7,229 nt of DNA from Gammaproteobacteria bacterium (GTDB lineage Bacteria > Pseudomonadota > Gammaproteobacteria > JAABTG01), in contig JASJBY010000233.1 of the NCBI GenBank assembly GCA_030066245.1, positions 1 to 7,229 of the forward strand, written 5' to 3'. A model generated the notes under the pieces. It made no database searches. It was not told the origin of the DNA and was given only the letters and a program-made list of their open reading frames with translations. The position numbers and the translations under genes were made by a program. Below are positions 1-5,796 of the stretch, piece after piece. Every line of letters begins with the position of its first letter. The stretch's first letter is position 1.

Positions 1-1085
1 CGCTCCAGGCTCCCGTAATAGGCGTCCAGCGTTTTTACATTCTGGCTGTAGGTATCGCCGACCATGCCGATGGAGGTGATGCCCATGCCGATTAGGTCGC
101 AGTTGGCGTGGGTCGAGTAGCCCTGGAAGTTACGGTAAAGGGTATGTCTCTGCTGGGCGACCGCGAGCTCGTCATCCGGCTTGGCGAAGTGGTCCATGCC
201 GATGAACACGTAGCCGGCATCAGTCAGGCGTTGAATGGACAGCTGCAGGATGCGCAGCTTCTCCGCCGCGGAGGGAAGGCTGTCCGCGTCGATGCGGCGC
301 TGGGGCTTGAAGATCTCCGGCAGGTGTGCGTAGTTGAACAGCGACAGGCGGTCCGGACCGGCGCCGATTATCAGGTCGAGGGTGCGGTCGAAGCTCGCGG
401 CACTCTGAAACGGCAATCCGTAAATAAGGTCGACGCTGACGGACTTGAAGCCTTCGGCCCGCGCGGCCTGAAGTACCGTCATGGTCTCATCGTAGGACTG
501 CAGGCGATTCACGCCCTTCTGCACCTGCGGGTCGAAATCCTGGACCCCCAGACTCATCCGATTGAACCCAATCTCTCGGAGCATGGCGACCGTGTCGCTG
601 TCAGCCTCGCGCGGGTCGATTTCAATGGAGTACTCGCCCTCATCGTCGTCCCGCAGTCTAAAATGCTCACCGGTGGTCTGCATCAGCTCACGCATCTGCT
701 GATGGCTTATGAAGGTCGGCGTACCACCACCCCAATGCAGTTGGTCAACGCTGCGGTCTTTGTCGAACAGGGCGCCCTGCATCTGAATCTCACGGTACAG
801 GTGGTCCAGATAGGGCACGGCCTTGCCCCGGTCCTTGGTGGCAATCTTGTTGCAGGCACAGTAAAAGCAAACCGTGTCGCAGAACGGGATGTGGAAGTAC
901 AGCGACAGGGGACGGGGTATCGGCTCGCCGTTTGTATGCTCTGTCCAGGCGGCGTAACGATCGGCGCCGAATGCCTCGTGGAACTGCACCGCAGTGGGGT
1001 ACGAGGTGTATCGGGGACCGGACTTGTCGTAGCGCTGAATCAGTTCAGCGTCGAACCTGACCGAGGGTGAGCGCTTGTCCGTCAT
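1..1085 (-). CDS. hemN: Oxygen-independent coproporphyrinogen III oxidase HemN (partial, C-terminus outside window)
   Basis: Radical-SAM enzyme of the cytoplasm that converts coproporphyrinogen III to protoporphyrinogen IX without oxygen, a late heme-biosynthesis step. I translated this strand by hand: 361 complete codons are present and the frame is still open at base 1, so about 95 residues are missing compared with the roughly 457-residue E. coli protein. Near the N-terminus is SGPRYTSYPTAVQFHEAFG (residues 22-40), a HemN hallmark. The cluster motif follows, with C69, C73 and C76 binding the 4Fe-4S cluster and C78 next to it (FCDTVCFYCACNK). Further on are HWGGGTPT (117-124), SIEIDPRE (153-160), NRMSLGVQDF (175-184), DLIYGLP (219-225), LFNYAHLP (249-256) and GMDHFAKPDDELAVAQ (296-311). 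The ATG at 1085 gives an N-terminus that aligns with E. coli HemN. No Shine-Dalgarno sequence is visible before it. An FNR-like box lies about 42 bases upstream. Confidence 0.97.
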   Translation of the reverse strand, partial: MTDKRSPSVRFDAELIQRYDKSGPRYTSYPTAVQFHEAFGADRYAAWTEHTNGEPIPRPLSLYFHIPFCDTVCFYCACNKIATKDRGKAVPYLDHLYREIQMQGALFDKDRSVDQLHWGGGTPTFISHQQMRELMQTTGEHFRLRDDDEGEYSIEIDPREADSDTVAMLREIGFNRMSLGVQDFDPQVQKGVNRLQSYDETMTVLQAARAEGFKSVSVDLIYGLPFQSAASFDRTLDLIIGAGPDRLSLFNYAHLPEIFKPQRRIDADSLPSAAEKLRILQLSIQRLTDAGYVFIGMDHFAKPDDELAVAQQRHTLYRNFQGYSTHANCDLIGMGITSIGMVGDTYSQNVKTLDAYYGSLE

Positions 1086-1120
1086 GGGTTGCAGCCTATT
1101 GCACTTGACACCATTCTGAG

Positions 1121-1134
1121 ATGATCTGCGTCAA
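1121..1134. promoter_or_regulatory. FNR/Anr-type binding box upstream of hemN
   Basis: The plus strand reads ATGAT-CTGC-GTCAA, matching the Anr/FNR form TTGAT-N4-GTCAA at 9 of 10 defined positions. The minus strand reads TTGAC-GCAG-ATCAT, matching TTGAT-N4-ATCAA at 8 of 10. The box starts directly after the stop codon of the small upstream gene, and its centre is about 42 bases upstream of the hemN ATG. Anaerobic activation of hemN by FNR-family regulators is known in Pseudomonas, which makes the site plausible. A class II site at -41.5 would put the transcription start within a base or two of the ATG, so the leader would be very short or absent. The site is predicted from sequence only. Confidence 0.6.
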
Positions 1135-1427
1135 TCATTCGTCACTTTCCAGGCCGGTTCGATGGGTCCAGTTAATCACGTCGAGCAGATCCTGAAACGG
1201 CAACGCGTCCAGCCGCTTTCCGGACACGGCCTGCATGAAAGGCAAATCCTCGTCCCGAAACTCGTAGGTGTCTGTGGCCAGAGCATCCTTCAGGCGATTG
1301 AGAGCGGCCTCCAGCGGGCGGAGGAGCTCGGTGGACGCCCCCCCCCGTCGGTCTCGTACTCCATGACCTGCCGCATCTCATCCACCTTGATGAGCGCCCG
1401 TTCGATTAGTTCAGCATACTGGGCCAT
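1135..1427 (-). pseudogene. Small unrecognised gene interrupted by a frameshift at a G9 run
   Basis: I do not recognise this protein. Reading from the ATG at 1427, the frame begins MAQYAELIERALIKVDEMRQ and reaches a run of nine G (C9 on the plus strand, 1338-1346). It then goes out of frame and stops at 1290-1292 after 45 residues. The other frame is open from just after the run to a TGA at 1135-1137 and has sensible composition: STELLRPLEAALNRLKDAL, then a stretch with FRDEDLPFMQAVSGKRLD, ending INWTHRTGLESDE. The 293 bases are not a multiple of three. One extra G (G10) or two fewer (G7) would join both halves into an acidic, mostly helical, soluble protein of 97 or 96 residues. The ATG at 1445 is an in-frame alternative start that adds six residues. 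The gene lies between prmB and hemN on the same strand. The break could be a sequencing error, a phase-variable or slippage-read tract, or true decay. Confidence 0.65.
1338..1346 (-). repeat. G9 homopolymer (C9 on plus strand) inside the small gene
   Basis: Nine consecutive C on the plus strand, flanked by GACG and GTCGG. On the coding strand this gives GAC followed by nine G. It marks the exact point where the frame of the small gene is lost. Runs of this length are prone to polymerase slippage and to base-calling errors. Confidence 0.95.
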
Positions 1428-1447
1428 CGTTCCCGGTCTTTTCATGA

Positions 1448-1474
1448 GGAAACCGTCGGTCGGCTCAGGTTTCC
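1448..1474. promoter_or_regulatory. Perfect 7-bp inverted repeat between prmB and the small gene
   Basis: GGAAACC (1448-1454) and GGTTTCC (1468-1474) are exact inverted complements separated by 13 bases. The repeat lies 16 bases after the prmB stop codon and directly before the alternative ATG at 1445 of the small gene. In RNA it could form a hairpin covering the ribosome-binding region; in DNA it could be an operator. No T-run follows on the minus strand, so it is not a typical intrinsic terminator. The repeat is seen directly; any function is inferred. Confidence 0.4.
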
Positions 1475-1490
1475 GCCCTCGCTACATGCA

Positions 1491-2414
1491 TCATAGCAGC
1501 CGGCTCTCGCGCAACTGGGTGGCCGTCAGCAGAAAAACACCCTCCCCGCCACGCTCGAACTCCAGCCACAGGAATGGCGCCTGCGGGTAAGCCGAGACCA
1601 GCGCAGGTTTGCTGGCACCGACTTCCACGATGAGAACGCCATCCGGGCTCAGGTGCCGCTCGGCGCTGCGCAATAGACGACGGACGATGTCCAGACCGTC
1701 ATCGCCGGCGAAGAGACCCAGGCGTGGCTCCTGACTGAATTCTGCCGGCATGCGCTCGAGCTCCGCAGAGGCCACATAGGGTGGATTGCTGACGATCAAA
1801 TCGTAGCGCACCCGGTCGAGACTTTCGAAGAGGTCCGAGCGGACCAGCCGCACCCGCTTCTCCAGGGCATAGCGGCGCACATTGAGCTCAGCCACCTGCA
1901 GCGCCTCCGGCGAGATATCCGCGGCATCCACCAGAGCCTCGGGCATGGCCATGGCACAGGCCACGGCGATACAGCCACTGCCCGTGCACAGATCCAGCAC
2001 CCGTTGCACGCGGATCCCATGCAGCCAGGGCTCGAACCCTTTCTCGATGAGCTCGGCAATGGGCGACCGGGGTATCAGCACCCGTTTGTCCACGTGGAAG
2101 GCGAGGCCCGCGAACCACGCTTCGCCGGTCAGATAGGCCGCTGGCATGCGCTCGGCGATCCGACGCCGAAGCAGCGCCAGTATCTGTCGCTTCTCCTCGC
2201 ATGTCAGAGTTGCCCGCAATAGCTCATCCGGCACCCCGGGAGGCAGATGAACGGCGTGCAGCACCAGGCGCATGGCCTCGGTCACCGCATCATCACTGCC
2301 GTGACCGAAGCACAGCTCAGCCTCGTTGAAACGGCTGGCTCCCCAACGGACAAAATCGAGAGGGCTCCGTAGCTGGTCTTCGGCACTCTCGAAAAGCGCG
2401 TCCAGGTCGCTCAT
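1491..2414 (-). CDS. prmB: Ribosomal protein uL3 (L3) glutamine N5-methyltransferase PrmB
   Basis: SAM-dependent methyltransferase that methylates a glutamine side chain of ribosomal protein L3 (Gln150 in E. coli) during large-subunit assembly in the cytoplasm. The protein has 307 residues, against about 310 in E. coli. An N-terminal helical domain carries FVRWGASRF (21-29) and FGHG (36-39). Next comes AYLTGEAWFAGLAFHVDKR (93-111), then LIPRSPIAEL (113-122). RSP is typical of PrmB, where the release-factor enzyme PrmC has a different motif. The SAM-binding motif is DLCTGSGCIAVACA (141-154) and the catalytic NPPY is at 210-213. The C-terminal WLEFERGGEGVFLLT (283-297) also matches PrmB. I chose the ATG at 2414. 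A GTG at 2447 would add 11 unlike-family residues, and neither start has a clear Shine-Dalgarno sequence. The gene follows rimO after 82 bases. Confidence 0.95.
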   Translation of the reverse strand: MSDLDALFESAEDQLRSPLDFVRWGASRFNEAELCFGHGSDDAVTEAMRLVLHAVHLPPGVPDELLRATLTCEEKRQILALLRRRIAERMPAAYLTGEAWFAGLAFHVDKRVLIPRSPIAELIEKGFEPWLHGIRVQRVLDLCTGSGCIAVACAMAMPEALVDAADISPEALQVAELNVRRYALEKRVRLVRSDLFESLDRVRYDLIVSNPPYVASAELERMPAEFSQEPRLGLFAGDDGLDIVRRLLRSAERHLSPDGVLIVEVGASKPALVSAYPQAPFLWLEFERGGEGVFLLTATQLRESRLL

Positions 2415-2496
2415 GGAAGCGGTCGGCAGTCCGCGGGCAGCGGGCACATGCAGCCGACGGGCATCGACTCACGGGGCAACCACCGGTCCCGGGCAA

Positions 2497-3873
2497 TCAG
2501 GGCCGAGCCTCCGGCCGCGAAGGCTCCGTGTCGGTTGTCTCGGGCGGAATGCACGGCCTCCCGGTCACCGAGACGCGCCTGGCCCACAGGTCGTGGTCGG
2601 CTGAACGGGTCACTTCCACCATGTAGAGCTCACCCACCTGCATGTCACCGGGTTCCTCGATGATGACCTGACCGTCGATCTCGGGGGCATCGCCGACACT
2701 GCGGGCCACGGCACCCTCGTCGGTGAGATCGTCCACCAGAACCTGCAAACACTGACCGATCTTTTCCTCGAGCTTCGAGGCACTGATACGGGCCTGAAGT
2801 GCCATGAGACGCTCCAGACGATCCAGCTTCAATTCCTCAGGAACGGCAGCCGGCAGCTCATTAGCCGCGGCTCCCGCCACCGGTGAGTAGGCGAAGCAGC
2901 CTACCCGGTCCAGGCGCGCCTCTGCCAGAAACTCGAGCAATGTCTCGAAGTCCTGATCGGTCTCACCGGGAAAGCCCACGATGAAGGTACTGCGCAGGGT
3001 AAGCGTCGGACAGACAGCCCGCCAGCGATGGATGCGTTTGACCACATCTTCCCGATCGGCCGGTCGCCGCATGGCTTTCAGAATACGCGGGCTTGCATGC
3101 TGCAAGGGTATGTCCAGATAGGGCAGAATCCGCCCCTCGGCCATCAAGGGAATCAACTCGTCCACGTGGGGGTAGGGATAGACGTAATGCAGACGGACCC
3201 AGACGTCCAGCTCACCCAGCAGACGCGCCAGCTCCGTGATCCGGGTCCTTACCGGCCTCCCGTGATGAAAGCCGGGGCGATACTTCACATCAACGCCGTA
3301 CGCACTGGTGTCCTGGGCAATGACCAGCAGTTCCTTCACGCCAGCTTGCACCAGATTCTCCGCCTCCCGGAGCACACTGTCGATGGGGCGGCTCACCAGA
3401 CGACCCCGCAGGGACGGAATGACGCAAAAGCTGCAGTGGTGGTTGCAGCCTTCGGAAATCTTCAGATATGCGTAGTGTCGAGGTGTCAGACGGATACCCT
3501 GGGGCGGTATCAGGCTGGTATAGGGATCGTGCGCCGGCGGCTGCCACGCATGCACCGCCTGCATCACCTCCTCCAGGGCGTGCGGGCCGGTGACCGCCAA
3601 CACCTGCGGGTAGCTGGCTCGGATCAACTCCTGGCGAGCCCCCAGGCACCCGGTCACGATGACCCGCCCATTCTCTTCCAGGGCCTCGCCGATGGCCTGC
3701 AGCGATTCCTCCACCGCCTCGTCGATGAAGCCGCAGGTGTTGACCAGCACCAGATCCGCCTCCCGATAAGTCGGAACGGTGTCATAGCCTTCCGCCCTCA
3801 GCCGAGTCAATATGTGCTCGGCATCAACGGTTGCCTTGGGACAACCGAGGCTTACAAATCCGATCCTGGGCAC
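2497..3873 (-). CDS. rimO: Ribosomal protein uS12 (S12) methylthiotransferase RimO
   Basis: Radical-SAM enzyme with two 4Fe-4S clusters that adds a methylthio group to the conserved aspartate (Asp88 in E. coli) of ribosomal protein S12. The N-terminal UPF0004 domain has cluster cysteines C11, C47 and C76, within GFVSLGCPK, VNTCGFID and VTGCLGA. The radical-SAM domain carries KISEGCNHHCSFC with C143, C147 and C150. RimO-typical stretches follow: QDTSAYGVDVKYR (187-199), RLHYVYPYPHVDELIPLMAEG (starting at 227), LDIPLQHASPRILKAMRRP (253-271) and TFIVGFPGETDQDF (296-309). The TRAM domain occupies about 372-433 and includes SVGDAPEIDGQV. The protein has 458 residues against 441 in E. coli; the excess is a tail of about 24 residues after the family end at DLWARRV. 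The frame is open to 4014, but that part overlaps the previous gene. The GTG at 3873 is chosen because it begins VPRIGFVSLGCPK and lies 19 bases after that gene's stop. No Shine-Dalgarno sequence is seen, so expression may depend on the upstream gene. Confidence 0.95.
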   Translation of the reverse strand: MPRIGFVSLGCPKATVDAEHILTRLRAEGYDTVPTYREADLVLVNTCGFIDEAVEESLQAIGEALEENGRVIVTGCLGARQELIRASYPQVLAVTGPHALEEVMQAVHAWQPPAHDPYTSLIPPQGIRLTPRHYAYLKISEGCNHHCSFCVIPSLRGRLVSRPIDSVLREAENLVQAGVKELLVIAQDTSAYGVDVKYRPGFHHGRPVRTRITELARLLGELDVWVRLHYVYPYPHVDELIPLMAEGRILPYLDIPLQHASPRILKAMRRPADREDVVKRIHRWRAVCPTLTLRSTFIVGFPGETDQDFETLLEFLAEARLDRVGCFAYSPVAGAAANELPAAVPEELKLDRLERLMALQARISASKLEEKIGQCLQVLVDDLTDEGAVARSVGDAPEIDGQVIIEEPGDMQVGELYMVEVTRSADHDLWARRVSVTGRPCIPPETTDTEPSRPEARP

Positions 3874-3892
3874 TGGGTGAGAAATAGTGGGA

Positions 3893-5530
3893 TCAGGCGA
3901 ATTTTGGCCGGGGCATTGGAGAATACCCCGGTATGCAGTTCTCGTCCACCTCATCCATCTGCTCGGGGTCCAGGAAGGTCTGGGCGTACTGGAGGTAGAC
4001 CCGCTTGCGTACAAACACGTCGAAGAGATCCGGGTCGATGTGATTGTCGAGCTTCATTCGCCCCATGATCTGCAGCGCTTGAGAGAGCTTCATGCCCTCC
4101 TTGTAGGGTCTGTCCTTGGCTGTCAGGGCCTCGAATATGTCGGCTATTCCCATGACGCGAGCCTGCACCGACATCTGCTCGCGGGTCAGCCCTCTCGGGT
4201 AGCCGCGACCGTCCATGCGCTCGTGGTGACCGGCGGCGTACTCCGGCACCGCCTTCAGGTACTCCGGATAGGGCAGGGCCTCCAGCATCTTGATGCTGGC
4301 GACGATGTGATAGTTGATGATCTCCCGTTCTTCGGGAGTCAGCGTCCCTCTGGCTACGGTCAGGTTGTAAATCTCGTCGTCGCTGAGGAGATCCTCGTCA
4401 TCACCCCTGATGCCCTTCCAGCGGCGCCGGCCTATGGTCCGCACTCGCTCCTGATCGGCCGCCGACATGTCCTCGCCGCCAATGTTGCAGCGGTGTAGAA
4501 AAGCCAGGTCATCGTCAAGCCGCTGACATTCGTCCTCATACTCGCGCCGCAACGTTTCCGCGCTATGACCGGTTTCGTCTTTCAGGGCTGCCAGCTCGCC
4601 CTTGAGCAGGCGAATCTCCGCTTCCCGCCTGAGCGCCTCGAAGCGGGTGTCTACGGTATGCATGCGGTCGTAGATGGTCTCCAGCTTGGTGGACTTTTCC
4701 ACCACATACTCCGGCGTCGTGATTTTGCCGCAATCATGAAGCCAGGCGGCAATGGTCAGCGCGTAGCGCTGCTCGCCGTCCATGGCGAAGTCACGCAACG
4801 GACCGTCGTCGCTGGCAGCGGCGTCGGCGAGCATCATCGTAAGCTCGGGCACCCGCCGACAATGTCCGCCAGTGTGGGGTGATTTGTCGTCGATGGCACC
4901 GGCAATGAGCTTCACGAAGGACTCGAACAGTTTGCGCTGGTCGTCGATCAGACGCTTGTTGCTCAGAGTCACCGCGGCCTGGGAGGACAGAGACTCGACA
5001 AGCTCCTGGTCTTCTGTTGAGAAAGGAACAACGTCGTGCGTTTCCGGGGCGCGGGCATTAATGAGCTGGAGCACGCCCGTGATGTGATTTTCGTGATCCC
5101 GCATGGGCACAGTGAGAAAAGACTTGGACCGGTAGCCTGTCTTCAGGTCGAAGGCCCGGGTACCGGAGAAGTCAAACTCTTCGGCCTCGTAGGCGTCCGG
5201 TATGTTTACCGTGACGCCTGCCAAAGCCGCATAGGCGGCTACCATGTTGTGGTTCGGATTCCCCGCCGCGTCGTACAGCCGAATGGGATAGAAGGGGACT
5301 GGCTCGCCGCTGGTGCCGCCCAAGTGCAGACCGAGGGACTCGGTCAGCACGATCTCGAATCTCAGGGTCTTCTCGGGCGCCGCCAGGTACAGGGTGCCGC
5401 CGTCCGCATTGGTCAGCTCACGGGCGCTTTGCAATATGCGTTCGAGCAGGCGGCTGTTGTCTTTTTCGGCCGACAGGTCCGTGCCGATGGCGTTCAGCCG
5501 CCGGAGGCGCTCAATGACTGCCGACGTCAT
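3893..5530 (-). CDS. GAF and HD-GYP domain protein, probable cyclic-di-GMP phosphodiesterase
   Basis: A 545-residue soluble protein with no visible signal peptide or membrane span. Residues of about 8-195 form a GAF-type sensor domain (includes NADGGTLYL at 41-49, KSFLTVPMRD at 136-145 and GVLQLINAR at 152-160). The HD-GYP domain begins with KSPHTGGHCRRV (216-227). H265-D266 and K269 lie in WLHDCGK. Between TPEYVVEKSTKLE and GTLTPEE there is a charged insertion (about 285-394), much of it coiled-coil-like. Then follow H408, HHERMDGRGYP (435-445) and GIADIFEALTAKDRPYK (461-477). All HD-GYP signature residues are present, so hydrolysis of cyclic-di-GMP is expected from the family. The ligand of the GAF domain cannot be told. 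The ATG at 5530 is preceded by a promoter-like sequence (5589-5616), and rimO follows after 19 bases. No GGDEF or EAL domain is encoded in the window. The insertion resembles a known subgroup of proteobacterial HD-GYP proteins, recalled from memory. Confidence 0.9.
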   Translation of the reverse strand: MTSAVIERLRRLNAIGTDLSAEKDNSRLLERILQSARELTNADGGTLYLAAPEKTLRFEIVLTESLGLHLGGTSGEPVPFYPIRLYDAAGNPNHNMVAAYAALAGVTVNIPDAYEAEEFDFSGTRAFDLKTGYRSKSFLTVPMRDHENHITGVLQLINARAPETHDVVPFSTEDQELVESLSSQAAVTLSNKRLIDDQRKLFESFVKLIAGAIDDKSPHTGGHCRRVPELTMMLADAAASDDGPLRDFAMDGEQRYALTIAAWLHDCGKITTPEYVVEKSTKLETIYDRMHTVDTRFEALRREAEIRLLKGELAALKDETGHSAETLRREYEDECQRLDDDLAFLHRCNIGGEDMSAADQERVRTIGRRRWKGIRGDDEDLLSDDEIYNLTVARGTLTPEEREIINYHIVASIKMLEALPYPEYLKAVPEYAAGHHERMDGRGYPRGLTREQMSVQARVMGIADIFEALTAKDRPYKEGMKLSQALQIMGRMKLDNHIDPDLFDVFVRKRVYLQYAQTFLDPEQMDEVDENCIPGYSPMPRPKFA

Positions 5531-5588
5531 GGGGTGGTTTCAAACTCGTTCAAGAGGGAAGCGTAACTGCGCTAGCGGATTCTAGAGG

Positions 5589-5616
5589 AGTTTAGCAGCC
5601 GGCCCCATCATGTCAT
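5589..5616 (-). promoter_or_regulatory. Sigma70-like promoter of the HD-GYP gene
   Basis: On the minus strand, -35 ATGACA (5611-5616, 5 of 6 to TTGACA) is followed by a 16-base spacer and -10 TAAACT (5589-5594, 4 of 6). A TG one base upstream of the -10 makes an extended -10 (TGCTAAACT). Transcription would start near 5582 and give a leader of about 50 bases before the ATG at 5530. It could drive the HD-GYP gene, rimO and prmB together. Confidence 0.45.
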
Positions 5617-5723
5617 CCCGGAGGGGCAGTGGCGAAAGCGGCAAATGAGAAGTGTGCACGGCGTGTACGCCCTGCGCCCGCGCTGCCCCGCATCCGTGTT
5701 CGATCAAGCATTCGCGATGGAAA

Positions 5724-5745
5724 CCGTACCGGCACAAGCCGACGG
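5724..5745 (-). terminator. Weak hairpin downstream of htpG, possible terminator
   Basis: On the minus strand CCGTCGGC-TTGT-GCCG-GT-ACGG can fold into an 8-bp stem with a 2-base bulge and a 4-base loop, about 52 bases after the htpG stop codon. Only three T follow, so it is a poor intrinsic terminator. It is the best candidate found in the gap. Confidence 0.25.
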
Positions 5746-5796
5746 CCCCGGGTGCTTAACGGTGCCCCGCCTCGGTTCAGCTCCGCTCGACGCTGC

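Noticed and set aside
108..1070. 320-residue open frame on the plus strand
   Set aside because: It is antisense to hemN, whose translation on the minus strand carries all family motifs. Its own sequence has no recognisable domain.
1172..1381. 69-residue open frame on the minus strand through the G9 run
   Set aside because: It is the third frame of the small gene. Composition is rich in G, R and S with no plausible fold, and it matches neither half of the better reading.
1162..1590. 142-residue open frame on the plus strand
   Set aside because: It runs across the small gene, the prmB-small gene gap and the end of prmB on the opposite strand, and resembles no protein I know. It is probably a by-product of high GC.
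3028..4068. 346-residue open frame on the plus strand
   Set aside because: It is antisense to rimO and the end of the HD-GYP gene, both firmly identified on the other strand.
5660..5671. Short palindrome GGCGT-GT-ACGCC in the gap upstream of the HD-GYP gene
   Set aside because: The 5-bp arms with a 2-base centre are expected by chance in GC-rich DNA, and it has no T-run for a terminator. An operator is possible but unsupported.
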